Source: Chlorokybus atmophyticus
Taxonomy: Eukaryota; Streptophyta; Chlorokybophyceae; Chlorokybales; Chlorokybaceae
Assembly: GCA_009103225.1 (NCBI GenBank)
Contig: RHPI01003369.1
Coordinates: forward strand, 698,878-762,877
Length of the DNA: 64,000 bases
Direction: 5' to 3'
The notes under the pieces are model-generated. The model had not been told where the DNA came from, searched no databases, and saw only the letters and a program-made list of their open reading frames with translations. Position 1 is the stretch's first letter. Each line of letters starts with the position of its first letter. A program made the position numbers and the translations under genes. Below are positions 1 through 12,321 of this stretch, piece after piece.

Positions 1-47
1 CCCCCCCAACCCAACACGATAACACACCATCATTCCAACAACTCCAC

Positions 48-473
48 CTGCACGCCGTCGTTGATGAAGAGCGGCTCGGCGTTGGGGTTGTCTCCACCAG
101 AAATAGATGGCGGAAGGGTGAAGGAGGAGGCCTGGCCGCCAGGCTTGGCGTTCTTCTCGTAGAGGTCGACCTTAAACCTGTGTAAGCAGTTGAATTGAGA
201 TGGGGGGTGGGTGGGGTGTCGCGTGAGCATGTGCATGTGCGTGTGCGAGCGGGCGTGGTGTGCGCGTATGCGCGTGCATGTTAGTGCGTGTGGGTGCGTG
301 TGAGAGTGGGTGGGGTGCTTGCATGTCCGTGTACATGTGGTCAACATGGTTGATGGTGTGCTGTGTATGATACCGTGTCACGCATACTTGTTGGGGAGTC
401 GTGAGAGGCTCCATGCGCACGCGAGGCCCGCCGCGCCACCGCCAACGATGCACACCCGCAGCGGCTCCCCCAT
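48..473 (-). CDS. FAD/NAD(P)-binding amine-oxidase-like flavoprotein, 5' part only
   Basis: Two exons are visible, 473-388 and 177-48, joined by a GT-AG intron in matching phase; the gene continues beyond base 1. The N-terminus VCIVGGGAAGLACAW is the dinucleotide-binding GxGxxG fold, followed by VDLYEKNAKPGGQASSF, the usual second strand with its acidic residue and GG motif of flavin-containing amine oxidases and related desaturases. FAD binding is therefore well supported, but the reaction is not, because substrate domains lie outside the window. The donor after DGVQ at 47 is inferred from a CAG/GTGGAG match. The start ATG at 473 is the first in frame; a targeting exon further upstream cannot be excluded. 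The intron carries a TG/CG alternating tract. Confidence 0.6.
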
Positions 474-1148
474 ATTGTCACTTCAAGTCTATACGCTGAC
501 GCACAGCAAGCTTTCATAAGTGAGGCACAAACATACATTGCAGATACCAGCGCACAATAAGATGGTATAGAAACAACAACTCTTCTTTTAAGAGATGCAG
601 TCAGGCACACATGCACTTGCGCGTGTACTTTAAGGAAAGACAGGGGCAACAACAGCACTTGCCGATTTTGGAGTAGTAAGTCGTTCTACATGAAACGTTT
701 CGTCTTCCACGATTCGCATGTTACAACATCACCACACACCAGCACACTGCACATGCAAGTCAAGCAGTAATGGGCCAACCCTCCGGATGTCGACTCTGCT
801 GCTAGTGTGACCACTCGTCAGACGTCAATACGGCAGCCTCCAAAGCCCAACCATGAGGGCACGTACTCCGCCATTACCGCCGCCACCGCCGTCGCCGCCG
901 CTGCAGTTCCACCTGCCACCCATTCTACTCCCGGTTACATTTTGCTCGACTTGCCTTCGCCTTTGCTATACTGATATCCGACCATCACACCTGCTAGACT
1001 GTTTGATACCGAGAGGCAAAAAGCGATATCTGTACAACTTAGCCAAATACCCCACTGAGTCACCTAACCGGAGTTGCGTCCACATTGGTGGCACTCCACC
1101 TCACCACGTGTCCGCTCCTCAAGCCCTCCGTCGCCGCCTCCGCCGTCG
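474..1148. promoter_or_regulatory. Divergent intergenic region
   Basis: This stretch separates a minus-strand flavoprotein from a plus-strand dehydrogenase and must hold both promoters. It contains a CCG/CCT-rich low-complexity patch at about 870-905. I see no clear TATA box or other named element. Confidence 0.35.
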
Positions 1149-3489
1149 ATGGCGCTGCGTGCGCTGCCGGCGTCGCTGGCCGGGGCGCTGCGCCCGGCAT
1201 TGGCGGCGAGGAGGTTCGCTACGAATGCTGCCGCCCAGGCGAAGGCGGAGGGGGGAGTGGCGCTGGTGCAGGGAGCCAGCAGAGGCATTGGACTGGAATT
1301 TGTGAGCACATCACTTGCATCAGACTTGCTTATGGACTACAATGTGTGTGCATTTGCATGAGCGTGCAAGCTGGGATCGAGGTCAATACTGAATTAGCGC
1401 AATCCGCTATACCATGTGCGTCCAGTCAGGCATTGAATGTGTGGCAAAAGCACTCTGAACCAGCCCAATACATTGCTGGGATGCACATTGTAATCGCAAT
1501 CTGGTCTCAGTGCTATGCGCAAGTACTATTCCTTTCAAGTTAAAGAGAGGGCAAAGCTCTTATTTATGATGCATTACAGCGCTTTCGACACGGTTTTACA
1601 GACTCACAGTACTGCACAGCAGCAATGGGCAATGAATTGAGGGACTTGGTTGATGAGGGATACGCTCAATTTCGCTGACCCACAGAATTAATCTCTACCG
1701 CAGTGCAACGCACACACTCTCACACACATGCATGCACATGCACATGTACGCACACACGCGCAGGCACAAGAGAGTGCGTGCGTGCGCACGCACGCACGCA
1801 CTGTCTCTCAGCACTTACAAACTGTTCCGCTTATATGCTTACACAGACATGCACATGCGTACGCATCCACGCGCGCGCGCGTGCACACACGTGTACGCGC
1901 GGGCGTGGGTGCGCACACACGCACACAGATCGCCACATGCACATGCGCACAACCCATACACCACCATATAAAGCGCCCCCCCCCNAGGTCCGCCAGCTCC
2001 TCTCCCGTGACTCCTCCACCACCGTCATCGCCTCCTGCCGCTCCCCCTCCTCGAGCGACGCGCTATCGTCGTTGCTCAACCAGTACGCGGGTCGTTTGCA
2101 TGTAGTCCAGGTGGACGTGACGGACGAGGGGAGCGTCGCGGCGGCCGCGGCGGAAGTGGGGAGGGAGCACCCGGGGGGACTGGATTGCGTGGTCAACACG
2201 GTCGGGGTGCTGAGTGGGGGAGGGATGGAACCGGGTGAGTGGGGGGGGTGCGAGTGTGGGTGCGCGAACGGTATGTCTCAAGATGCATGCACGCGTACTG
2301 ATGCGCGCACAGTATGCATGCACACGAGCGCGCGCGCAAAACGGACACACGCGCAACCGGACACCCACGCGTACACACGCACGTGCACGCATACAAACGT
2401 GTAACCCTGTCATTAGAGACGTCGTTGAGTAAGGTGACGGTGGAGAACCTCCTTCGTTGTTACGCCGTGAACGCGGTGGGTCACGTGATCGTGGCCAAGC
2501 ACTTCCTGCCGCTGCTTTACAAGGGAGAAGGTTGGCACACTTGTGTTGCTGTCTGACCTTCTATCTACAACATGCTCACACGCACGCACGCACGCAACAA
2601 CAGGGAGGGCTTCGGGGCGCGAGACGGCGGTGCTGGCGTCGCTGAGCGCGCGAGTGGGGAGCATAGGAGACAACAAGCTGGGGGGGTGGCACTCGTACCG
2701 GGCTTCAAAGACAGCGCTCAATCAATGTGAGCGAGAAATGGTGTGCGTGCGCACGTGTGTGTGAATGAATGAGTATGGGCGTGGGCGTGGGCGTGGGCGT
2801 GGGTGTGCTCGTGCGCGCTTGTGTGCGTGTGTGATTCTTGTCACTTCTGCTTAGTGCACGTGGTATAATCAACAATAAACTGTGGTGTGGTCTGGTGTGA
2901 TTGCAGTGAATAGGAACATTGCGATTGAGGTGGCGAGGAGGAAGAAGAAGGTCGCGTGCATCGTGCTGCATCCCGGCACAGGTAAACATACACACATACA
3001 CGCATTGGCGGCCATGTGACTGTGGCTCTGTTTGTGAATGTATTATGAACCTGACTGTGAGTCCCCTTTCTTCTCTGTATTTTGCCAGTTGACACAGACC
3101 TCTCAAAGCCTTTCCAGGTACCAACGCGATGCAAGCGCACTCATTGTCACTCATGTTGTGTGTTGTGACACACTGACTTGTGAACGTGAACGAGCAGAGG
3201 AACGTGCCTGAAGGAAAGCTGTTTACACCGGAGCATTCCGTGAAGCAGGCAAGAGACATATCTGTCCTGTCACAGTGATGTACATGTCTATGCGCGCGCG
3301 CGCACACGCATATGCGCACGCGCGCGTGCAAGCGAGCATGCAAGCATAAGCATACACACGCACAGTTGGCACTTGCTGCAACCTGTGTGCATTTGTCTGT
3401 TGCTGCAGCTGTTGAAGGTCATTGACGGAGCCACAATGGAGAGCAACGGTAGGTTCTTTGCTTATGATGGCTCGGAGATCCCGTGGTGA
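1149..3489 (+). CDS. Short-chain dehydrogenase/reductase, C-factor-like, organelle-targeted
   Basis: Eight exons: 1149-1301, 1988-2234, 2417-2530, 2604-2726, 2907-2981, 3089-3117, 3198-3248, 3409-3489. All junctions keep phase and intron 7 uses a GC donor at 3249. The first 40 residues are Ala/Arg/Leu-rich (MALRALPASLAGALRPALAA), which suggests a mitochondrial or plastid transit peptide. The cofactor motif GASRGIG, the catalytic YRASK and the tail LHPGTVDTDLSKPFQ, then RNVPEGKLFT, identify the SDR superfamily near the bacterial C-factor (CsgA) group. It should be an NAD(P)-dependent oxidoreductase; the substrate is unknown. A single N at 1985 sits in the poly-C tract just before the exon 2 acceptor, so that acceptor is slightly uncertain. 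Introns 1, 2, 4 and 7 hold long CA/CG alternating tracts. Confidence 0.88.
1703..1950. repeat. CA/CG-rich alternating tract in intron
   Basis: Imperfect alternating purine-pyrimidine sequence (cacacgcacgcac type) within intron 1 of the dehydrogenase. The same sequence class recurs at about 190-310, 2280-2400, 3290-3360, 4935-5045, 13860-13950, 15905-15965, 41190-41295, 44635-44765, 46080-46250, 46690-46790, 47997-48240, 50076-50215 and 54895-54990. Confidence 0.8.
2777..2807. repeat. (GGGCGT)n hexamer microsatellite
   Basis: About five copies of a GGGCGT hexamer in intron 4 of the dehydrogenase, a short distance after the donor. Confidence 0.8.
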
Positions 3490-4379
3490 CGACAGATGAC
3501 ATAACATGCAGTGACGGTGTAGTGGCTGCCAACAACACTATTCTTTGCTACTTCGCGTAGCCTCTGATTGATTGATTATTGGTTTTCAGCGTTCTGCTGT
3601 CATTACTAGTCAGCCAGCAGCTCGAATTGTTCATGACTTGCTGGCCTGTTTGGGCATGTACAACTGCACACACACATGCGCACAGACACGCGCGCATACA
3701 CATGAGTGTTCACCAGTGTTTCAACAATTGCTTTGTGAGAGGCAGCGGTTGTGCAAAGAGCACAACACAAGCAGCCTAACGGCATCGCCACATGCAAACA
3801 TGACATGCAAAACCCCATGGCCCAACGATGTGGTTGCAGATGCCAACACGACGACCGAGTGACATCGCGCGCATGAATTGTGCCATGCGCGTATAACCTT
3901 GCCCAAACAACCACCAGTACGCAACTCAGGCACCACCACGATGGTATTACAGACTGGTCAATAAGCTACTTACTACATCATCATCAAGGCCGTCAGGGCT
4001 GCCCACATTATAAGCGCCGTATTTACACACTGTGTGCGGTTTGTGATGTGAGGGCACGCGTTCGTGCCCTCGCAGCCCCTGTCTCACGCGTTCGCACTCG
4101 CACTCTTCCTTAACGAGTTGCAATTCAAGAAAGTCCGGCAAGTTCTGTAGCCTGCAGCAAGTGATTGGTTGGCATACATGTGACAACTGCAGAACTGCTT
4201 GCGCATGCATGCGCGCGCTTGCGTGTGTGTCTGCGCGTGGCAACAACCGCGTCGCACAACAGCGACAAGTGACTTCTTACTTGCGCAGTCTTTGCGTCAA
4301 CACATGTACACGCCGCTCGACTTCTCTCCACTCGCCCTCCAGCGACGACTTTTGCTGCAAGCTGCACGCATCAACAGAT
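3490..4379. other. Convergent intergenic region, no gene seen
   Basis: Lies between the 3' ends of two convergent genes. It contains short CA/CG tracts (about 3665-3705 and 4200-4230). Open frames here are short, lack splice-consistent partners and show no recognisable motif. Confidence 0.5.
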
Positions 4380-5962
4380 TCAATATCCTCCCAACATCAC
4401 AATTCCCAAACCACTTCTACCAGCGTCTGATAAGTCAAAACACCTTGAGCACCCCCTCCGTTCACTAAACACATCGTGAGCCCCCTCTCTCGCGAGCAAA
4501 CACGCCGTGTACACGCCCTCTTCGTCTCGCACTCGGTCCAACTGCAACTCACGCGGCAGCGCGGCAAACAGCGCCGACAGCAGCCGGCGTGTCCGCTTCA
4601 CGCGGCGGCGAGAGCGGGCTCGGATTGCACGCTTGGAGCGCCCACTTGCAATGTCCTCCGCATCTTCTTCTTCGTGGTCGCTGCCGCTCGTGCTGGCGGG
4701 ACTGCCCGCCTCAACCTGTGCCACATGTCACGTATTGTTTGCGACTGCTGGCAACACACCCAACTTAAACAACGTTGTTGATTGCCACCAGTGCGGAATA
4801 GACTTGATGACGAGTGCCTTGCCTTGGTGGGATGCGTCCCACCAGCGTCTTCTGGCTTCAATGTCAGTTTCCTGTGTAAGAGGGCAATCACAAGTGTTTA
4901 GCTGCATGCATTTGGCGATGCAGTAGCAGCGAGCGCTCACCATGCACATCTCCATGCACGCACACACGCATGCGCACGCCTGTGCACACAATCACACGTG
5001 CGCGAACACACACAAACACATGTGTGCGCATGTGCACGCACGCAACCAAGCAGCTATCATCACTACCTTTCCATGGCTTCGACACAACGCAGTTCGACTG
5101 CCCCATCCAACTGCGCCTTGCTAACATCCCCGATCGTATCTTCTGCTGCAAGCCCAACACCCGCCTCTTGCCTCTGCGCAGCCCCTGCTGCTTGCGCGGG
5201 ATCAGCAGCCGTCGTCGTCTCCCTCCCCGACATGCTCTTGCTGTACGCCATGAGCATCTCCTCGAGGGTCGTCTTTGCGGACGGAGGTGTGGACGGCGTG
5301 GAGGCGGGAGTGGCCACATCATTGTTGTTGGTGGTGGTGTTGTTGGCGCTTAAGGCACGCCTGTTGTGCTCATCGAGCCGGACCTCGAACGCGGCAGGTT
5401 GAGGCAAGGGCGACGATGGTAAAGAGGAGGTGTATGTCTTAAAGGGTCTGTCAATGTTGGAAACGTTGGGTGCTGGCACGCTCGCAAACACATCCCCTTG
5501 CGTGGCGAATGGGACATGTGCCGTATCTCTCTCCGGGTGTATCCACGCGCTCGCTTGCGTTGGCGTATGTGTTGGTGTGTTGGCAGCTGCGGCCCCATGT
5601 TCGAACCCCCAAGTAGCAACATTAACATTCTGCAGCGGGCCAACATGCTCCTGTGGTCCCGCCACAGCGCCAGTGTTGGCAGCACTGATCCTTGCCAGAA
5701 AGTGCTGCACCGCTTGGTCTTGGGAAGAGAGCGCCTGCTTGGGGTGGAAGGCTCCAACGGACGCCAATTCTGGCGATGGAACCCGTGCTGGCATTGGCAT
5801 CACCAGTTGTGGCATCTGTGCCAGTTGCGCCAGCTGTGCCAGTTGTGCTTGCGCATTCAGCGCTTGCGCGGCAGCATGGCTGCTGCCGGTATTAATGATG
5901 TTTGGCTGCGATGGTGACGGTAATGTTTTCCTTGCCTTTGTGCTCCGCTCTTTTCTTGGCAT
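4380..5962 (-). CDS. Unrecognised Q/A/S-rich protein with basic and acidic C-terminal patches
   Basis: The model has three exons, 5962-5067, 4871-4823 and 4715-4380, giving 426 residues; intron 2 would use a GC donor (AAG/GCAAGG). It starts MPRKERSTKARKTL, then has an AQLAQLAQLAQ repeat, long Pro/Thr/Asn-rich low complexity (ANNTTTNNND) and a possible short helix TLEEMLMAYSKSMSG. The last exon has SGSDHEEEDAED followed by a strongly basic run (RARSRRRVKRTRR). I do not recognise a family; the composition suggests a disordered nuclear or nucleic-acid-binding protein, which is inference. Exon 1 is solid. The final exon could end earlier at a perfect GTGAGT donor near 4565 and continue elsewhere. 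Confidence 0.5.
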
Positions 5963-7259
5963 GCCGGTGCTGTGAAACGTGCCCCATATGCGTATTAGTT
6001 TGGCAACGTTGCTCAGCATGCGTCATGCAGGTTATGGGTGAACCTCACAGCTGTCACACACAACGAGAACATGGTATGCACGTACATATCTGCACTACTG
6101 TAGATCGTGTGTCTGATAAGGTGTGTGCTTGTGTGCTGGTATGCAAACAAGAACAATGTCCTTGAACGTTTGAACATGAGCTAGTAATGTCAGGTCGTCA
6201 ATATGTTTGCACGCATTCCAACCGCAGTGAAGGTAGCATTGTGTCTGTTCACAGCTGCACGTTAGCGCGGAGCTACAGGGCATAACAAGCCCTGAAGTTG
6301 ATCTGTTACAGACATTTGTTACAGAAATCAAAGCATGCATGCGCACACAGAGCGTATTGGTCGTTCAACAGCACTGACTAGACAAGGGGCATGCGTTGTG
6401 AACTTGCAATCAACATCTTCCGATTTGCATAGTGTGCTGTGCTTGCTGTTGGTGGAATATGGTAATGATCAGTCATGTTGCATGACCTGCTTTGAGTTGT
6501 GCAGGGCTATGGCGCAGCGCTGGCCGTGCTAGTGAGAAAAAATCAACACAGCTGGTGCAAGTGGTGGCATGCACCCACCTGCCGCTGTTGATGCTGCCGC
6601 CAGACCCGCAGCGGCAGCGTTATCACGCCATCACACGGGGTGTTTATTAAGCAACTCCAACAAACCCAACGCGGAGGACCGCCACCACCACCTCGCCACC
6701 GCCGCTTCCGCCGCCGGCGTCAACACCAGAAGAACTGATTGTTCAGAGCAACAAGCGCTGATAATTCAATGCAAGCACATGTTGGGATGGGAGCTATTGT
6801 GTGAGGTGAGCAATGCGGACTGATAGTAAGCGTCATTCAAGGCTAATGGTAGTTTTAAGACTTACATGGATGTTTACTTGTGCTCGAGGCTTTCATCTCG
6901 CAAACTCTGCTGTACAGATGGTCATGTGCAGTACCAGCAAGTGCATAGCAGGCTCACATGCGCACATGCACAGCCCCACATTGCGCTGTGACTTTTGGGC
7001 ATTACGAGGAAGCGCAACAACCGGCACCCCATGTGCAACACTTGCAATTAAAGCCACAGAAACTTGGCTACAACCTACATGGCTTAAAGGACAGCATGCA
7101 AGCGGCTTAGCATTCCTCGGCCTGATTGCTCAAACAGCATCAAGTGTAGCCCATTGGTGGCATGCGATTTGCAGTGTTGAGCTTTGAACAGGAGAAACAC
7201 TACCATCACAACTGTATGAGTAAGTGCAACTTACAAGGGTGCGGTACACCGTCTCTATC
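5963..7259. other. Intergenic region, no gene seen
   Basis: Upstream of the Q-rich gene and 5' to a retrotransposon fragment. It has a CCG-rich patch at 6570-6720. Frames between 6810 and 7160 could be degraded upstream parts of the retroelement, but I see no motif to support that. Confidence 0.4.
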
Positions 7260-7917
7260 ACTGCCACTCACAGCACACCACCATGCAGCATTCACACTCG
7301 TGCACGGCCGCGCACCACACCCCTTGCTGGAGCATATCACTTTTTGCGCCTGCGGTCATCATGTGTCCGCCGCACATGACACGCATCTCTCTATGTGCAT
7401 GCGGGATGGACACCGCATTGCCACTCACGATGCTGTGCGTGATGGATTCGCCGCCATTATGAGGGAGGCAGGGTTCGTGGTGCGTTGCGAGTTTCTTGGT
7501 GTGCTGCCTATGCGTGCGCATGAGCAGCAGGGGCGATGTATGGACATTGTAGCGTGTGAGCCGGGCAGCGATCAGCGTCTGCTACTAGATGTCACCGTCA
7601 CGGAGCCTCGCGCCAGGCCAGGTGCAGGCGTGCTAGCAGCAGAGAGAGTGAAGACGGCGAAGTAAGGCGACTATGCAACAGCTGACACTTAGATGCCGCT
7701 GGCAACTGAGACATACGGCTGGATGGGGACCCCAGCTGTTGATTTGTTGGCCATGTGTGCGTGCCGTGTGATTGATATAAGAGAGCTGGAGTCGCGGTTC
7801 ATTTCCCGCCAAGTGACATAGTTTCGGCAGCGCATCGCTTTAGTGTTTCAGCGCTCTCAGGCTGCAGCGATCATGGCGGCAATAGCAGTAAGATCGTCTG
7901 TGCCTAATGAAAAGTAG
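7260..7917 (+). mobile_element. Decayed 3' end of a non-LTR (LINE-type) retrotransposon ORF2
   Basis: One frame resembles the C-terminal region found in algal LINE polyproteins: a CACG...H...C cysteine/histidine cluster (CACGHHVSAAHDTHLSMC), then HRIATHDAVRDGFAAIMREA and a segment LLLDVTVTEPRA. The frame is open to a TAA at 7663. Beyond it the same frame still reads as family-like sequence (ETYGWMGTPAVDLLA, FRQRIALVFQRSQAAAIMAA) but is broken by TAA 7663, TAG about 7690 and TAG about 7828. No reverse transcriptase domain is present, so it is 5'-truncated, as usual for such elements, and inactive. Assignment is by motif pattern only. Confidence 0.6.
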
Positions 7918-7945
7918 TTTGTGTACTTGTAATAGCAGTAAGATC
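7881..7945. repeat. 15-bp direct repeat flanking 35 bp
   Basis: The sequence aatagcagtaagatc occurs at 7881-7895 and again at 7931-7945, just at the end of the retrotransposon-like frame. It may be the element's short 3'-tail repeat. Confidence 0.7.
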
Positions 7946-8339
7946 AGCGCCATCTTGTGACGCACGGCCGGCACGAGACACTTTTTGGACGGACATTGCG
8001 AGCCTGACAGTGGCAGACTTGATGTAGTTGGCTTGATTGTAGCTGTTACAGTAGTGCAGTATTGTATGGACCCGTGTATTGTTGTATTCCCATGTAATAC
8101 AGTCACACCACACCGCACGCTTGAAACATCTCTGCGAGGGATTTTCACTGTGAGCCTGCTCCTCCTTGACATGCGCTGTCCCTCGCCAAAGTTTATTCAG
8201 GGTAAACCCCTGGCGCTGCAGGTGCACACTTGATGGCACAGTGGGAGGCTGTTTGCTCCACTATGTATTATGTGGTTGCAATCATGATAAAGTTACACAT
8301 GTCATGCATACATTAGACTAAATAGGTATATATGCCGCG

Positions 8340-11300
8340 TCATTGGGAAAATTCCAGCTTTTGAGCGACTAGCTTATTGGTGAGCTCGGCCTCTGTGACC
8401 TGCAGACAACGCAAATGTTGACATTGCAGGAACCCGTCACGCAGGCGCACCCCCACATTGTGCCACGTGCAGTGTTGGCAGCATGGTAGCCGGACAGCTC
8501 ATATGCGCAAGACAAAAACACACACGCAATGTACGGGACCTTCAGCAACAATGACACTGCAACTATCACGCAGTTGAGAAATGACAATACCCATACCTGA
8601 TCATGCGCGATCATGGAGACTTCGCTAAACTTTGGGGGGGATCGCTGTATGCGACTCTGCACCTGAGAGCGCTGAAGCCGCCGGAGCTCCTCCTCCAGAG
8701 ACGCCTTCTCTTCTTGTACCTTGCCCCTCTGCGTGGAAGGCATTGCGTTGGCCGCTGCCACATGCAATGCGCATAACATCTCCTTGTCACAGCATGTGTA
8801 AGTTCTCACCTCTTGCATGAGGCGATCGCACAAGCGCATAAGCTCCATCTTGTCCTCCGGCACGCGGGCTTTGCTGTCGCCGCCTCCGCGAATGAGGTAC
8901 TTTTGCGAGAGCTTCAGCGCTTCCAGTTCACCCTGATGTTCGACAAAATCATTGGTATACAGACTGGCGACGCACCATCAAGATGTATTGAATGACAAGG
9001 ACTGCATACCTGACTGTTCTTCAAACTTCGCCTCGTAAAAGTCAGCTCCTCTTCAACCTTCTCGCGCTCAGACTTTTGTGCATCAGCCTGGCAAGAGCAA
9101 GCGTGAGTCTATGCTCCTTGCTGTTACACAACAAACATGCCTATTGGCCCAGTTGTGATGTGCTACCTCACGCCGTGCGCAGGAGACCTCGCGCTCCAGT
9201 GCGGCTATCTGTGCGGCCAGAGCGTCGGAGTGCGCATCCGACCGCTTCGCTTGCTTCAGCGTGTCTTGCCGCGTGCTCTCCATCTCCCTCAGCTGCGCAA
9301 GCACAAATATTAAACCACAGGTTGTCTCTTAAGTAATACCAATGCCAATGTCACTGTTCAAGGACAGTCATAGCCACTGTGTATCGAGCAAGACAGCCCC
9401 TTACCTTTTTGTGCAGCAGTGATGTCTCCTGTTGATGCAGTCTTTGAAGTGCAAGGAGCTCCCCTCGGAGTGCTTCTCGTTCGGTGGATTGCATCCTGCG
9501 GGCATCGGAAATGACCTCCTCCGCCTCACGCCTGTTGTTGTGTGTCAGTAAACTGTGTCACCTTCAAAGCATATGAATAAAAAGCTTCGATGCAACAACT
9601 ACACAGCTTGTGCACTTACTGCAGCTGCTGTGCGAGCCGCAGTTCTTTTCTCAGTCCGTTGTTTTCTTCTTTCAAGCGGTCACGCACGAGGTTCAGCGTC
9701 TCTGCCTGCACGCACACAGAGAGTTTGCAACACGCACATGGCAAGCGCCGAGTGCACGTGTGAATTGCGTGTGCTGCATTTCTGCACCCACCTTGGCATC
9801 TACAATCACACGCAGTAATCCTAGGCCTTTCTCCAACCGTGACAGCTGCCCAAAAAGGGTGAAGGATAAGGTAATGGACACAATACTAAACATCCTCTCA
9901 ATGTCAGCACCAACGGTTGTGACCTGAGAGTTCAACTCACCTCATTGTGAAGTGGGCACTCGTTTGTGTTGGAGGCGCTGGGGGGACTATCAGAGGGGCG
10001 CTGAAACGCGGGAAAGACATCTGCAAACCATGTAAGTAAGTCGCATGCAATTGGGTTCGCCGAGCTGTATGGGCGTAGCTGATAGGGCACTTACGTCGCT
10101 GAAACCTCTCCACTTCATCGGCCAGATGTTTGGCGGAGCTCGTGGCGGAGCTTATGGTATCCTCCAAGGAATGCAGTCGAGCTTCATATGCGACTGCACG
10201 ACGACAAGCCAACATCAGCTCACCACAAAGTCAACCTTACAAGCACACAAACACACGTTGCACAAGCTCGTATGCGAGGCTTGATAAGTTGACTGTACCA
10301 GTAGCAAATTTGGGCATAAGCTGACCCTACAGCCCCACCTTGAGTGTCTACATTTGAGTGTGTGGCATCGGCAAGGGCGTCCTCAAGGCGCCGAACATCG
10401 TCGCGCAGACGAGCCTTCTCGTCATGGCTCTGCTCAGCGACAGCGCGGAAGCGGTCCACCTCAGATGCGAGCGCCTCATAGTCACGCGCACGTTCTGCTG
10501 TTGCCTCCAGCTCCGCACGACGTGACGCGGCCGCTGAAAGCTCCGCCCTCAACTGACCAATCTGGACACACAACAAAGCAGTGTGCAATCAACACACTTT
10601 GTGACGAAACAAAGCATGCAAGTCAGCAAACAGCAGTGACTTACGGGTCTCATACCTGTGCAGAGAGGCTGTTGGTTTGTATCCTCAGGTGTTCATTCTC
10701 GCTGCGCAATGCGACCACCATAACGCCCTCAAACTCGCGTCGTGCGGGTTTGACGCCATTGCTGTTGGCGTTGCCATTGTGCATGGCGCCAACCAGCTGG
10801 CTGCTGTCATGGAAGTGCGCAGGCGCAGAGACGGGTGTGCGCGCGACGCTCGGGTGCGGGGGCGGCGTGGAGTATGCATTGCTGTGGATGTTGTTGGCAT
10901 ACAAGGGGGGATGCAAGTTCGTCTGCACTGCGCTCGGCGTCATCTCTTCTCTGAAATTGTGATGGCTACCCCGAGTACTAGAACTGGGCTTGTGATTTAA
11001 GTAAGTGTAGGGAGTGCTGCTGTTGGCTGCCGAGCTGTCCGCCTTCGCGGTTGAGTTGAAAGCACCAGCAAGGTTGCGCCGTGTCGGCTCTGGAGTCACC
11101 TGTGTTTGTTGGAACGTCTTGTTGGCTGTATGCAGAAGCATGGTTTGTGCCAAGTGGTTAACACAACGTCATTGTAGCTTCCATGTGCACAAGCAATACC
11201 TGCTTAGCCTGTCGCTCAGAAGGGAAACCGGATTCTGCAAACACCAATGTATAAGCGTTGGTTTCATTGTACATGCAGCATGGAAGCGTAACTTGCTACG

Positions 11301-11717
11301 TGAATTGCAACGTCACAATGAGCACAGCGCAATCACGCACACAATTCACGTTGCCTGTCACTTGCACTTGCAAAGGCCACTATGATTTTGCTTATTTGAG
11401 CAATTATGCTTTAAGTAAGCGTGTTCCCAAAAACCAAAAAGAAACAGCATGTTCCTAATTGCTCATTGCGCAGATGATGCCTGCTACAAGGTTATTCCAC
11501 AAGCATAGACATTCCCGGTGTGTAAGAAACAAGCGACACGTTGTTAATAATGAGTGTCCAAACTTGCTTTATATTCCAGATGATACACGCAAGATTTCTT
11601 GCAAATTGTTATGTTATGTATGACTGTTGTCTCAGGGCGGTTGCAATGCTTACCCAAGGCGTGCGCAGCCAGGAGCCGCTTTTTTGCCGCCTCGTACCTT
11701 TGCACAATATCCCCCAT
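8340..11717 (-). CDS. Large coiled-coil protein, function unknown
   Basis: Thirteen exons: 11717-11654, 11125-10656, 10561-10339, 10193-10095, 10020-9941, 9845-9792, 9705-9620, 9531-9405, 9292-9167, 9087-9010, 8932-8810, 8728-8597, 8399-8340. All phases agree, giving 573 residues and stop TGA at 8342-8340. About 20 residues of charged helix are followed by a disordered Ser/Thr/Asn-rich region (about 30-160), then nearly continuous heptad-type coiled coil (ENEHLRIQTNSLSAQ, SEVDRFRAVAEQ, LAAQIAALEREVSCARRE) to the C-terminus. A short element near residue 490, MELMRLCDRLMQEV, loosely resembles the start of TACC-type coiled coils; this is not strong enough for a name. A structural or cytoskeletal role is inference. 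The first exon start is the least certain part. Confidence 0.8.
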
Positions 11718-12321
11718 CCATGTGTACTACAAAACATACATGAGCTGTACCGCAAAGCCTCGTACGACACAACTAATACGACACAGTCTCCACTGGCATC
11801 CAGCCCAGAGCAGGCCACACTGAGAGCCAAGCTGGACGCACCACTCCACTGGCCACGCTCACGCAATGCAAGGCTCCAACTCAAAACTCCACACTAAATT
11901 TGAACAGGTGTTACACACCTATCTCTGAGTTCCCAAGAGATCAACAACGACAACGACAACGACGACACCGCTATCGTCCACCCCGCCGCCGCCGCCGCCG
12001 CAGCTATAATTAGCGAACCCTAAGCAATTTGCGCGCAAGTCAACTGTGCTCACGTCAGATCTGTCCGAGAAGTCCGAGAAGACACTCACACTTCCCTTCC
12101 GACAAACGTCGGAAGACTACCTCACAACGGGAAACTTGCTTCCTGGTGGGCTTCCGCTCGACGTGCGTCGCCGACGTCGGCATACTCATCCGTTGTTCAT
12201 GCCTATTCATCGACGATGTCGACGCGGCTTCATGCAATTTAGTTGAACTGAACGTCTGGATGAGGCCGCGGAGGCAGCGGCGGCGGCGGCGGGGGCGGGG
12301 GAGGGGGGGGCGAGGGAGTCA
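11718..12321. promoter_or_regulatory. Bidirectional intergenic promoter region (coiled-coil protein / trehalase)
   Basis: Divergent genes flank this 604-bp stretch. It holds a (GACAAC)-like patch near 11940-11970, a CCG run at about 11983-12000, an A/T-rich CTATAATTAG at about 12004, and GAACCCTAA at 12015-12023, one base off the plant telo-box. Open frames of 60-100 codons inside it lack any motif and probably represent transcribed leader or chance. Confidence 0.4.
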
